From NCBI RefSeq assembly GCF_008973665.1, contig NZ_WACP01000001.1:248001-312000 (forward strand): a stretch of DNA of 64,000 nucleotides, read 5' to 3'. The position numbers were made by a program, and so were the translations under genes. Below, in pieces: positions 1 to 8,021 of the stretch (positions within the stretch are counted from its first letter, which is position 1; each line of letters opens with the position of its first letter). The DNA is from Paenibacillus tengchongensis (GTDB lineage: Bacteria; Bacillota; Bacilli; Paenibacillales; Paenibacillaceae). The notes beneath the pieces are model-generated. The model did not search any database, was not told the origin of the DNA, and saw only the letters and a list, made by a program, of their open reading frames with translations.

Positions 1-1
1 C

Positions 2-691
2 AGCGAAGCTTCGGCCGAAGCGGGCAGCGGCAATGAAATTGCCCAAACCGCCGCCCGGCAGATGCAGCAGGTCGCGCTGGCTTCCGGCAAATCGCTGGAG
101 CAATTCCGCTTGATGAATGAACGTTCTCTGATGATCGGCGAAGTGGTTCAAGGGATCACTGAAATTACGAAGCAGATCCAGATGCTCTCGCTGAACGCTT
201 CGATTGAAGCGGCCCGCGCAGGCGAGCACGGCCGCGGCTTCGCCGTCGTCGCAGGCGAGGTCCGCAAGCTCTCCGAACAGTCCAAGGAATCCAACGAGCA
301 GATCCGCGAGTTTCTGCTTGGATTGCAGGAGGATATGAACCGTTCCGTCTCCGAAATGAACCATGTCAACCAGGAGATCGTCTCGGGCGCCGGCAAGGTC
401 AGCGAAGCGGGCGATGCCTTCAGCCACCTGCTGATCCTGATTCAGAGCATTAATCACAGCGTGCAGTCCGTGTCGGCCGCCACGCAGGAAATCTCCGCCG
501 GTACCGAGGAGGTCAGCGCCTCTGTCGAGGAGACGGCCCAGATTACCGAGAAGTCGCAGACCAGCGCCGATACGCTGGCCCGCAATTCGGCCCGGCAGGA
601 TGAGGAGCTGGAAGGACATACGCAGACGGTGGAGCATCTGCATGAGCAGGCCATCCGGCTGCAGGAAGCCATGAACCAGTTTAAGATTTAA
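2..691 (+). CDS. Methyl-accepting chemotaxis protein, C-terminal part (5' end outside window)
   Basis: This is the last 229 residues of a chemoreceptor; the reading frame is open back to base 2, so the sensor domain, membrane segments and HAMP domain lie outside the window. The fragment carries the conserved tip of the cytoplasmic signalling hairpin ([17 protein letters not shown] followed by EVRKLSEQS), which contacts CheA and CheW. It continues as Ala/Ser/Glu/Gln-rich heptads typical of the methylation helices ([17 protein letters not shown]). The ligand cannot be inferred from this end. It is followed by about 390 bp without genes, so it appears to be the last gene of its transcript. Confidence 0.93.
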   Translation, partial: SEASAEAGSGNEIAQTAARQMQQVALASGKSLEQFRLMNERSLMIGEVVQGITEITKQIQMLSLNASIEAARAGEHGRGFAVVAGEVRKLSEQSKESNEQIREFLLGLQEDMNRSVSEMNHVNQEIVSGAGKVSEAGDAFSHLLILIQSINHSVQSVSAATQEISAGTEEVSASVEETAQITEKSQTSADTLARNSARQDEELEGHTQTVEHLHEQAIRLQEAMNQFKI

Positions 692-990
692 GTCCGGGTG
701 AGCTGGGCTGATCGGGCTTTACATACGCTGAATCTGCAGTGAATCTGCATGGTTCCTGCAACTCGTTCAGGCTTAACTGCATTCTGTACACTTATTTCTA
801 TCGCAACACACTGATAATCCGGTATAGCTGCATTCTCTGCAGCTATACTCCAGGCCAACCGCCGAAATGACTGAAGTAGCGGATTATAGTTGTATGAAAC
901 GCAGCTATTTCATGCATAGCCACTTTCAAAGGCAGATTTAGCTGTACATAATGCAACTAAGCGCAGTACCATTTGTTGCTGGGACTAGCA
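692..990. repeat. Gene-free stretch with a family of small hairpins
   Basis: No gene is visible between the chemoreceptor and the terminator before 1078. The stretch holds at least three related imperfect palindromes at 823-847, 886-908 and 936-960, of the general form tagctgca-N3..7-tgcagcta. A fourth, weaker relative lies near 771-795. Each is preceded by a short similar segment (ataatccgg, tagcggatt, ggcagattt). The arms differ between copies but changes often keep pairing through G-U, for example ttagctgta against tgcaactaa. This looks like a dispersed intergenic repeat family folding as RNA; the function is unknown. Confidence 0.5.
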
Positions 991-1042
991 CACAACAACG
1001 GCGCCGGGGAAATACAAATCCCGGCGCCGTTTTGTTGTGTTG
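990..1042. terminator. Long GC-rich terminator hairpin
   Basis: An almost perfect inverted repeat pairs cacaacaacggcgccggg with cccggcgccgttttgttgtg around an 11-base loop. It lies between the convergent ends of the chemoreceptor (plus) and the YnfA-like gene (minus). T-rich tracts flank the stem on both strands, so it can serve as a bidirectional terminator. Confidence 0.8.
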
Positions 1043-1077
1043 TCAGATATTCCTCACCAATAATCAGATGCTGGCCC

Positions 1078-1404
1078 CTAATGCCGCGGCGCCCATAATA
1101 TTACGGAAACGCCGACTACGCAAATCGCCGCGCCGATCCAGTCGTACAGATCCGGCGTCTTCTTGTCCACCAGCCAGCCCCACAGTACGGCCAGCACGAT
1201 GAAGACCCCGCCGTAGGCGGCGTACACCCGGCCGAAAGAAGGGAACTTCTGCAGGGTCGGGATCACGCCGTAGGCGATGAGAACGACTGCACCGGCGAGC
1301 CCGTACCAGAGCGGGCGGCCTTCCCGCAGCCAGAGCCAGACCAGATAGCCGCCGCCAATCTCGGCGAGCCCGGCCACAATAAACAGCAGCACCGCAGCAG
1401 CCAT
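1078..1404 (-). CDS. YnfA/UPF0060 family small membrane protein
   Basis: A 108-residue, very hydrophobic protein with four predicted membrane helices. It matches the YnfA (UPF0060) family in length and in landmarks: the N-terminal [20 protein letters not shown], then GRVYAAYGG and the C-terminal [12 protein letters not shown] segment. YnfA proteins are compared with small multidrug resistance transporters, but the substrate here is unknown. The ATG sits two bases after the cobQ stop codon with GGAAGG upstream, so it is the last gene of the cobTUSQ operon. Its link with cobamide metabolism is positional only. Confidence 0.88.
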   Translation of the reverse strand: MAAAVLLFIVAGLAEIGGGYLVWLWLREGRPLWYGLAGAVVLIAYGVIPTLQKFPSFGRVYAAYGGVFIVLAVLWGWLVDKKTPDLYDWIGAAICVVGVSVILWAPRH

Positions 1405-1406
1405 GC

Positions 1407-3014
1407 TCAGCTTTCCTTCCGGGGCAAGCCCATGATTTCATAAACGGCACCCATATTCAAATTGGCGCTTACTGCATCGGCCAGCCGGTCAAATTCCCGC
1501 TCGCGCAGCGCAGCGGCTGAGAAGCTCGCCGATAACGGCGCCAGGCCCTTGCCCTGGCGTAATCCGTCCAGCCACGCCCGGCGCAGGCTATCATTATGAA
1601 ACACGCCGTGCAGGTAGGTGCCCCATACGCTGCCGTCCGGCGTACCCCAGCCTTCGGGCCGGCTGCCGCCCTCCGGCTCCTCCAGCAGGAAGAGGCTGCG
1701 CAGAGCAGCGGGCTCCCGGTTCACCGTGGCTCCCATATGAATCTCATAGCCGCCGACCTGCCGCTGCCCCGCCTGCCCGCCGGCAACGCCGGTGCCGCTG
1801 GTGCCGCCTAGCCGCAGCGGATGCCCGTCCGCCAGTACGCCTTGGGCACGGACGGTGGTCTTCTGCGGCAGGAAGGTGGTCGACAGCGGCAGGTAGCCGA
1901 GTCCGGCGCTCTCCGCCGGACCGGAGCTTTCCACGCCGTCCGGGTCCAGCAGCTCTGTACCCAGCATCTGATAACCGCCGCAGATGCCAACCAGCTGCTG
2001 CGTTCCGCGGGCCAGCGCCTGCGCAATCGCTTCAGGGAAGCCCTGTTCGCGCAGAAACGCCAGGTCAGCGGCCGTATTCTTCGTTCCCGGCAGGATGACG
2101 GCATCCGGCGTTCCCAGCTCAGCAGCCGTCGACACGTAGCGCACCGCGGTATCCGGCTCCGCCTCCAGCGGATCGAAGTCGGTGAAATTGGAAATCCGGG
2201 GATAGCGGATGACGGCGATGTCCAGGTCCTTATCCTCATCCTGATCCCGCTTGCCGCTCAGGCTGTCGAGCACGACGGAATCCTCCGCCTCGATCCGCAG
2301 CTGCGGCAGATAAGGCAGCACGCCCAGTACCGGGATGCCCGTGCGTTCCTCCAGCCAATCAAGCCCCGGCTGCAGCAGCGATAGATCGCCGCGGAACTTA
2401 TTGATAATGAATCCCTTGACGCGGGCCCGCTCATGCGGTTCCAGCAGCTCCAGGGTGCCGACCAGAAACGCGAACACGCCGCCCCGGTCGATGTCCGCAA
2501 CCAGCAGCACCGGCGCATCGGCCCAGCCCGCCAGGTTCATATTTACGATATCCCGCGACTTCAGGTTAATCTCCGCCGGGCTTCCTGCGCCTTCGATCAG
2601 CACGGTGTCGTATTCCGCGCGCAGCCGGTCCAGGGCGGCCAGCACCGTCTCCTTGGCCTCCGGCAGAAACTCCTCGCGGTATTCCCGCGCGCTGAGCGCC
2701 GTGTGCGGCACACCGTGGACAACGATCTGCGCACTCATATCGCCGGATGGCTTCAGCAGAATCGGGTTCATATCGGTGGTCGCCGTAATTCCGAAGGCAT
2801 CGGCCTGCATGCCCTGGGCACGGCCGATCTCCTTGCCGTCTGCGGTGACATAGGAATTGAGCGCCATATTCTGCGACTTGAACGGCGCCGCCCGGTAGCC
2901 GTCCCGCGTCATGATCCGCCCGATGGCAGCGGTGACGAGGCTCTTGCCGACATCGGAGGCCGTTCCCTGCAGCATCAGCACCGCCGCCGGTCTGCGGGGC
3001 GGCGCTTCCTTCAT
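1407..3014 (-). CDS. cobQ: Cobyric acid synthase (glutamine-hydrolysing)
   Basis: CobQ/CbiP amidates adenosylcobyrinic acid a,c-diamide at four positions using glutamine and ATP. The N-terminal ATP-binding domain has the dethiobiotin-synthetase-like loop (GTASDVGKS) and a following [13 protein letters not shown] motif. The C-terminal class I glutaminase domain has the nucleophile in [11 protein letters not shown] (Cys at about residue 345) and a catalytic-type His in [12 protein letters not shown] prefer the ATG at 3014, with AAGGAG six bases upstream; an in-frame ATG at 3032 would add six residues. At about 535 residues it is slightly long for the family, mainly through a Gly-rich linker before the final domain. 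It is the fourth gene of cobT-cobU-cobS-cobQ. No other corrin-ring gene is in the window. Confidence 0.95.
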   Translation of the reverse strand: MKEAPPRRPAAVLMLQGTASDVGKSLVTAAIGRIMTRDGYRAAPFKSQNMALNSYVTADGKEIGRAQGMQADAFGITATTDMNPILLKPSGDMSAQIVVHGVPHTALSAREYREEFLPEAKETVLAALDRLRAEYDTVLIEGAGSPAEINLKSRDIVNMNLAGWADAPVLLVADIDRGGVFAFLVGTLELLEPHERARVKGFIINKFRGDLSLLQPGLDWLEERTGIPVLGVLPYLPQLRIEAEDSVVLDSLSGKRDQDEDKDLDIAVIRYPRISNFTDFDPLEAEPDTAVRYVSTAAELGTPDAVILPGTKNTAADLAFLREQGFPEAIAQALARGTQQLVGICGGYQMLGTELLDPDGVESSGPAESAGLGYLPLSTTFLPQKTTVRAQGVLADGHPLRLGGTSGTGVAGGQAGQRQVGGYEIHMGATVNREPAALRSLFLLEEPEGGSRPEGWGTPDGSVWGTYLHGVFHNDSLRRAWLDGLRQGKGLAPLSASFSAAALREREFDRLADAVSANLNMGAVYEIMGLPRKES

Positions 3015-3102
3015 GCCTTGCTCCTTCAACATTTCCTTCTCCCCGCTCTCTTCCTGCTGCCGTTCTGATGGCCAAGCAGGGATATGTTATTCTCTGCGGC
3101 GG

Positions 3103-3915
3103 CTACAGCAGATTGTGCTGCAGCAGCACAAGCAGCAGCAGCAGCGCCGCTTCCAGCCCTTCGTTCAGCGCGCCGTATATGTCGCCGGTGAGCCCGCCTA
3201 GCCGCGCGCTTACCCGGCGCGCCGCTGCGGTGCCGCAGGCCCATGCAGCCAGCGGCGCCAGGCAGGCGGCCGCGAGAAGCAGCGGCCACCTGCCGTTGTT
3301 TGCGCCAAACGCGAGCGGCGCGGCGGCGGCGGCCAGCGAGAGCAGCGCGGCGCAAACCAGGGTGCGCCGCTCCTGGCGGGGCGGCAGCCCGGCGAAGCCG
3401 GCCGCCAGCCCTTCATTGCCGCGGGCATGTGGATAGCGGGCCATCGCCCGCACCATGAACCAGCGGCTCCACACCGGCGGCAGCAAGAGCAGCGGCAGCT
3501 CGGCTAGGCGGCCGCCGCCGATAATCGCTGACAGCAGCGACGCCTTGAGCAGCAGCAGCAGCACGCAGGCCAGCACGCCCATTGCCCCGACGCGGCTGTC
3601 CTTCATGATCTCCAGCATCCGCTCCCGCGTGCGGTAACTGAACAGGGCGTCGGCACTGTCCATCCAGCCGTCGAGGTGCAGCCCGCCGGTCAGGTACACC
3701 CAGACGATGAGCGTAATCACCGCAGCGGGCCAGTCCGGCAGCAGCCAGCCGCCCGCTGCTGCGCACAGCGCCGCGCTTGCCCCGATGGCTGCTCCAACCA
3801 GCGGGTAATAGGACACACTGCGCTGCAGCAGCTCCCGGGAGAAGTCGCCGCCCCCCTTCACCGGGAAGCGGGACAGGAACTGAAACGCGGCGGCGGCATC
3901 CCTTCGCGCGCTCAC
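3103..3915 (-). CDS. cobS: Adenosylcobinamide-GDP ribazoletransferase (cobalamin synthase)
   Basis: CobS joins adenosylcobinamide-GDP with alpha-ribazole or its phosphate, the last assembly step of the nucleotide loop, in the membrane. The 270-residue protein starts with the family-typical FQFLSRFPV motif. It has the acidic HLDGWMDSADALFSYRTRERMLEIMKDSR segment (about residues 80-110), read as the metal/substrate site, followed by several hydrophobic helices. The start is GTG and overlaps the cobU stop as GTGA, which indicates translational coupling. The sequence is very GC-rich with long Ala/Leu runs at the C-terminal end. Confidence 0.95.
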   Translation of the reverse strand: MSARRDAAAAFQFLSRFPVKGGGDFSRELLQRSVSYYPLVGAAIGASAALCAAAGGWLLPDWPAAVITLIVWVYLTGGLHLDGWMDSADALFSYRTRERMLEIMKDSRVGAMGVLACVLLLLLKASLLSAIIGGGRLAELPLLLLPPVWSRWFMVRAMARYPHARGNEGLAAGFAGLPPRQERRTLVCAALLSLAAAAAPLAFGANNGRWPLLLAAACLAPLAAWACGTAAARRVSARLGGLTGDIYGALNEGLEAALLLLLVLLQHNLL

Positions 3916-4457
3916 AGCTTGTACTCCCTGCTCTTCAGCTCAACCGGAATACCGGCGGTTACCAGAAAGACCTGCCCGCATACAGCCGCGAGCCGTGTAT
4001 TCATCCGCCCGGCCAAATCGCGGTATAAGCGGCCCAGGGCATATTCCGGAACGATGCCGTCGCCTACTTCATTCGTAACCAGCACCAGCGTGCCCCGGAA
4101 GGCAGCGACGCTGCGCTCCAGCCTGGCGATCTCCGCTTCGGCATGCGCTGCGCCATCACGGCCTTCAGCAGCCAGCAGCACATTGGACAGCCAGAGGGTC
4201 AGGCAGTCTACCAGCACCGCCTTGCCTCCGGAGAGCCTGTCCAGCAGCTCCGGCAGGTTAAACGGCTCCTCCAGCGTCTGCCACCGCCCGCCGTCCGCGT
4301 CACGCCGCTCCCGGTGCAGGGCAATCCGCGCCGCCATTTCTTCATCAAAGGCCTGTCCTGTCGCCACATAAACGGCCTCAGCAGCCTGCGACAGCGTCAG
4401 CCGCTCGGCAAAGCCGCTCTTGCCGCTGCGCGCTCCCCCGGTAACCAGAATGCTCAT
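3912..4457 (-). CDS. cobU: Adenosylcobinamide kinase / adenosylcobinamide-phosphate guanylyltransferase
   Basis: CobU phosphorylates adenosylcobinamide and then transfers GMP to it, giving the CobS substrate. The 181-residue protein has the P-loop GGARSGKS at residues 7-14 and a His at residue 48 (ALHRERR), in the position of the histidine that is guanylylated in the Salmonella enzyme. Further family marks are VLVDCLTLWLSN and VTNEVGDGIVP. The ATG overlaps the cobT stop (ATGA), so cobT, cobU and cobS are translationally coupled. Length is normal for the family. Confidence 0.96.
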   Translation of the reverse strand: MSILVTGGARSGKSGFAERLTLSQAAEAVYVATGQAFDEEMAARIALHRERRDADGGRWQTLEEPFNLPELLDRLSGGKAVLVDCLTLWLSNVLLAAEGRDGAAHAEAEIARLERSVAAFRGTLVLVTNEVGDGIVPEYALGRLYRDLAGRMNTRLAAVCGQVFLVTAGIPVELKSREYKL

Positions 4458-5515
4458 AGGCTGTCCGCTCCGGATACGCCGGCGCTTTCAAATGTCGCCA
4501 TCTCCCGCATAATCCGGCCGGCCGCTTCCACCAGGTGCAGGCACAGCGCCCCGCCGGTGCCTTCGCCGAGCCGCAGGCCCAGATCGAGCAGCGCCTCCAG
4601 GCCCAGATGCTCCAGCATGAGCTTATGGCCCTGCTCGCCGGAAACATGGGAAGCGATCATGTAGCCGCTGGCCTGCGGCGCGAGCGCTTTGGCAACCAGC
4701 GCCGCCGCGCCGGATATGAAGCCGTCCAGAATGACGGGGACGCGCGCTGCCGCCGCGCCGAGAATCAGGCCGGCCAGGCCGGCGATTTCGAGGCCGCCCA
4801 CCTTGGACAGCACATCCAGCGGGTCAGCCGGGTCCGGGGCGTTGACGTCCAGCGCCCGCTGCACCACCCCGGTCTTATGGCGCAGCCTCTCGTCGCCGAT
4901 GCCGGTTCCCCGGCCGACGGCCGCCTGCGGCGGAACGCCTTCCAGCGCGCAGAACACGGCAGCGCTGGCGGTTGTATTGCCGATGCCCATCTCGCCGGTG
5001 ATAAAGATCTCTGTTCCGCCAGCTGCCGCTTCACGGGCAATCCGCGCCCCGGTCAGCACGGCCTCCAGCGCTTCCTCCCGGCTCATCGCCGGTCCTTCCG
5101 CCATGTTGGCTGTGCCGTAGCGCACTTTGGCCGCGATCAGGCCGGGATGGCTCAGATCGCCGGCGATGCCGATATCGACCAGCTTCACCTCCGCCTGTGC
5201 CTGCCGTGCCAGCACATTGACGGCGGCGCCGCCGTCCAGGAAGTTATAGGCCATCTGCAGCGTCACCTCCTGCGGAAAGGCACTGACGCCTTCGCTGCAT
5301 ACCCCATGGTCGGCGGCCATGACTACAACCGTCCGCTTGCCGTACAGAGGCTGCTCCGTTGACGATATGCCCGCCAGCCGGACGGCCAGCGCTTCCAGCC
5401 GCCCGAGGCTCCCCGGCGGCTTCGTCAGTATATTCAGGCGCTGCTCCGCACGCCGCATTGCCGTTTCATCCGGGGGAACAATGCTCCCGGTCAATTCTTT
5501 CAGTAACGCTTCCAT
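4454..5515 (-). CDS. cobT: Nicotinate-nucleotide--dimethylbenzimidazole phosphoribosyltransferase
   Basis: CobT activates the lower-ligand base by making alpha-ribazole phosphate from nicotinate mononucleotide and a benzimidazole. The 353-residue protein has the expected landmarks: TKPPGSLGRLE near the N-terminus, AADHGVCSEGVSAFPQ, GEMGIGNTTASAA, and LRLGEGTGGAL with Glu at residue 318, matching the catalytic base (Glu317) of Salmonella CobT. The start ATG has GGGAGGAG seven bases upstream. It is the first gene of the operon and has its own sigma-A-type promoter just upstream (5639-5667). Confidence 0.96.
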   Translation of the reverse strand: MEALLKELTGSIVPPDETAMRRAEQRLNILTKPPGSLGRLEALAVRLAGISSTEQPLYGKRTVVVMAADHGVCSEGVSAFPQEVTLQMAYNFLDGGAAVNVLARQAQAEVKLVDIGIAGDLSHPGLIAAKVRYGTANMAEGPAMSREEALEAVLTGARIAREAAAGGTEIFITGEMGIGNTTASAAVFCALEGVPPQAAVGRGTGIGDERLRHKTGVVQRALDVNAPDPADPLDVLSKVGGLEIAGLAGLILGAAAARVPVILDGFISGAAALVAKALAPQASGYMIASHVSGEQGHKLMLEHLGLEALLDLGLRLGEGTGGALCLHLVEAAGRIMREMATFESAGVSGADSL

Positions 5516-5569
5516 AGTTTCTCCTCCCGGGCCCAGCCCATTAGCTCTATGTATTCCCCAAGCAAATAA

Positions 5570-5588
5570 GCCCCTTCACAGAAGGGGC
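5570..5588 (-). terminator. Short hairpin in the cobT leader / end of the aminotransferase transcript
   Basis: An 8-bp perfect stem (GCCCCTTC / GAAGGGGC) is followed on the minus strand by TTATTTGCTT. It can act as a weak terminator for the upstream ddl-aminotransferase unit. Because the cobT promoter lies upstream of it, it would also sit in the cobT leader RNA, so an attenuator role is possible. Confidence 0.4.
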
Positions 5589-5638
5589 ACGACTAAGACC
5601 ATCCACATGTTCGCCATTCCCCTGTTTCTTCCATAAGG

Positions 5639-5667
5639 ATTATAGGGGATACGCCTGGATCTTACAA
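5639..5667 (-). promoter_or_regulatory. Sigma-A-type promoter of cobTUSQ
   Basis: On the minus strand TTGTAA (5667-5662), a 17-base spacer and a perfect TATAAT (5644-5639) precede cobT. The -35 abuts the stop codon of the aminotransferase gene. The predicted leader is about 115 bases, too short for a complete cobalamin riboswitch. Confidence 0.65.
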
Positions 5668-6852
5668 TTACATTTTTCTTAGCACAAAACGTTCCATGCG
5701 CTCCAGCGCCTCGCTCAGCTTCGCCGGGGAGGCGGCGTAAGAGCAGCGGATATGGCCTTCCCCGCCGGGTCCGAACACATGGCCGGGAACTGCGGCCACT
5801 CCGGCCTCGCGCAGCAGCCGCAGGGCGAACTGCTCCGAGCCGAGCCCCGTATGCGCGATGGAAGGAAAGGCATAGAAGGCGCCTTCGGGCTGATGGCAGG
5901 ACAGGCCGATCGCCTGCAGGCCGGTCACGAACATGGCCCGGCGCTGCCGGAAGTTCTCCTTCATCCAGTCCTTGTCAGGCAGGGCGGTGCGCAGCGATTC
6001 GATAGCGGCAATCTGCCCGAGTACCGGAGCGCACATCGCCGTGTACTGGTGAATCTTCAGCATGGCGGCTAGCAGCTCATAATTGCCGCAGGCGTACCCG
6101 ACCCGCCACCCGGTCATGGCGAACGCCTTGGAGAAGCCGCTGATGACTACCGTCCGCTCCTTCATCCCCGGCAGTGAGGCGATACTGACATGCTTGCGGT
6201 CATAAGTCAGCTCGGCGTAGATCTCATCCGACAGCACAATAAGGTTATGCTCCCGGACGAGCTCCGCAATCGGCTCCCAATCCTCGTAGGTCATTACCGC
6301 TCCCGTCGGATTGTTCGGGAAATTAACCATCAGCAGCTTGGAGCGCGGCGTAATGGCCTGCTTCAGCGCCCCGGCGGTCAGCTTGAAGCCCTGCTCCGCC
6401 CCGGAGGGGACCTCCACCAGCGTACCGCCGTTCAGGTGGGCAATCGGCGAGTAGGCAATATAGCTCGGCGAAGGGATAATAATCTCATCCCCCGGTGCCG
6501 TAAAGGCACGGAGCGCCAGATCGACGGCTTCGCTGCTGCCGACCGTGACGATTACCTCATCGGCGGGATGATAGGCAAGACCGAAGCTCTCCTGCAGATA
6601 CCGGGCAATCTCCTCGCGCAGCTCCGGCAGCCCGGCATTCGGAGTGTACATCGTTTCCCCGCGCTCCAGTGCACGGATGCAGGCAGCCCGTACCTGCTCC
6701 GGTGTGCTGAAGTCGGGCTCGCCCACACCGAGTGAAATAATTTCGTTGTTACCCGCAGCAAGATCGAAGAAGGCCCGGATGCCCGAGGGCTGAATCTCCC
6801 GGACACGGGGCGCAATCCTCTCCCGGACGGCAGCATCGGCGCGCCTAGACAT
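5668..6852 (-). CDS. Pyridoxal-phosphate aminotransferase, class I (PatA/YugH-like)
   Basis: A 394-residue fold-type I aminotransferase. It has the GEPDFSTP motif near residue 45, the PNNPTGAVM loop, the DEIYAELTYD segment and the PLP-binding lysine in SGFSKAFAMTGWRVG. The family includes aspartate/alanine aminotransferases and PatA, an N-acetyl-diaminopimelate aminotransferase; the substrate cannot be fixed from sequence. Its ATG overlaps the last codons of ddl by eight bases. Co-translation with ddl suggests a role in D-alanine, lysine or diaminopimelate metabolism, which is inference. Confidence 0.9.
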   Translation of the reverse strand: MSRRADAAVRERIAPRVREIQPSGIRAFFDLAAGNNEIISLGVGEPDFSTPEQVRAACIRALERGETMYTPNAGLPELREEIARYLQESFGLAYHPADEVIVTVGSSEAVDLALRAFTAPGDEIIIPSPSYIAYSPIAHLNGGTLVEVPSGAEQGFKLTAGALKQAITPRSKLLMVNFPNNPTGAVMTYEDWEPIAELVREHNLIVLSDEIYAELTYDRKHVSIASLPGMKERTVVISGFSKAFAMTGWRVGYACGNYELLAAMLKIHQYTAMCAPVLGQIAAIESLRTALPDKDWMKENFRQRRAMFVTGLQAIGLSCHQPEGAFYAFPSIAHTGLGSEQFALRLLREAGVAAVPGHVFGPGGEGHIRCSYAASPAKLSEALERMERFVLRKM

Positions 6853-8005
6853 GGCTGCTCACCTGCCGTTCGCGGTACGGTCCGCCAGGTACCGTCTCCA
6901 AAGCCGCAGCTCCTGCACCCTTCAAGCCGCCCGCTTCCGCCTCCAGAGCCGCTTTTCCCGCACCCTCTAAGCCGTCCGCTTCCGCCTCCAGAGCCGCATC
7001 TCCCGCTCCCTTCAAGCCACCCGCTTCCGCCTCCAGAGCCGCATTTCCCGCACTCATCAAGCCGCCCGTTCTCGCTTCCAGATTCCCCGTCCCCTCCAAG
7101 CCGCCCCGTTCCTTGAGCGATTCGGCGATGATACGGTCCAGCAATCCGCTGAAGGTATAACCGGCGGCGAGCGCGCTCTGCGGCAGCAGGCTGGTCTCCG
7201 TCATTCCCGGCAGCGTGTTGACCTCCAGCACATAAGGGACCCCGTCCTGAATCAGCATATCGATCCGCGCGTAAACGGAGCATTTCAGCAACTTATAACA
7301 AGCCATGGCCGCCGTCTCCACCTTATGCCTGAGCTCGCCCTCCAACTGTACGATACGTTCATCCGCGCCGCCCCGCTCATATTTGGCCCCATAATCGAAC
7401 CAGCCTTCCGTGACCGGTGTAATCGCGATGACCGGCAGCAGCTCCCCGCCCACAATGGAGCAGGTGATTTCTTCCCCCGCAGTGAAGCGTTCGATCAGCA
7501 CCGAAGCATCCTCGGCAAAAGCCTTCTCCACCGCGCTCCGCAGCTCCCCGTCCGCATAAACCTTCGTCATGCCGATACTTGAGCCGCCGGAATTCGGCTT
7601 CACCATCACCGGGTATCCCAGATGCCGGACGGCTTCGGGATGATATTCGTCCATGCTGTCCCAGCAGATCCAGTCTGGGGTCGGCACGCCGCCGGCGCGC
7701 AGAATGGTCTTGGAGAGATGCTTATTCATGCACAGGCTGCTCGCCAGCACGCCGCTGCCGGAGTAGGGGACGCCCAGTGTCTCAAGGGTTCCCTGCACCG
7801 TACCGTCCTCGCCATAGGCTCCGTGCAGCGCCAGCAGTGCGAAGTCCAGGCCCTGAACCCCTGCTGCCAGGTCCTGCCGCTCCTTGATGACCACCGGAAC
7901 CGCCTCGTATTTGCTGCGGTCCAAATGCTTCAGCATCTCCTGTCCGGTATGCAGCGAAACCTCCGCTTCCGATGACACTCCGCCCATAATTACGCCTATT
8001 TTCAT
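6845..8005 (-). CDS. ddl: D-alanine--D-alanine ligase with repetitive C-terminal extension
   Basis: Ddl makes the D-Ala-D-Ala dipeptide for peptidoglycan. The ATP-grasp enzyme occupies the first 300 residues: MKIGVIMGGVSSE, ALHGAYGEDGTVQG, MVKPNSGGSSIGM and LEVNTLPGMTETSL. Beyond that the protein continues for about 85 residues of degenerate 15-residue repeats (units like AALEAEAGGLKGAG), encoded by 45-bp tandem repeats at about 6890-7120. I use the ATG at 8005, nine bases after AGGAGG and matching the family N-terminus; the upstream in-frame ATG at 8014 touches the ribosome site. It follows the MocR regulator gene by 16 bases and overlaps the aminotransferase gene. Confidence 0.95.
   Translation of the reverse strand: MKIGVIMGGVSSEAEVSLHTGQEMLKHLDRSKYEAVPVVIKERQDLAAGVQGLDFALLALHGAYGEDGTVQGTLETLGVPYSGSGVLASSLCMNKHLSKTILRAGGVPTPDWICWDSMDEYHPEAVRHLGYPVMVKPNSGGSSIGMTKVYADGELRSAVEKAFAEDASVLIERFTAGEEITCSIVGGELLPVIAITPVTEGWFDYGAKYERGGADERIVQLEGELRHKVETAAMACYKLLKCSVYARIDMLIQDGVPYVLEVNTLPGMTETSLLPQSALAAGYTFSGLLDRIIAESLKERGGLEGTGNLEARTGGLMSAGNAALEAEAGGLKGAGDAALEAEADGLEGAGKAALEAEAGGLKGAGAAALETVPGGPYRERQVSSHV
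6890..7120 (-). repeat. Degenerate 45-bp tandem repeats inside the 3' end of ddl
   Basis: Four to five imperfect 45-bp units follow each other, all in frame (15 codons). They share a core seen on the plus strand as cccgcttccgcctccagagc. The encoded units differ mainly at one or two residues (GLKGAGD, GLEGAGK, GLKGAGA). They add an acidic, Ala/Gly/Leu-rich tail to an otherwise complete enzyme. Confidence 0.8.
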
Positions 8006-8021
8006 GATGTCCATCCTCCTC

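Noticed and set aside
2..691. Truncated chemoreceptor as a pseudogene
   Set aside because: The missing part lies outside the window; the frame is open to the edge and the signalling domain is intact.
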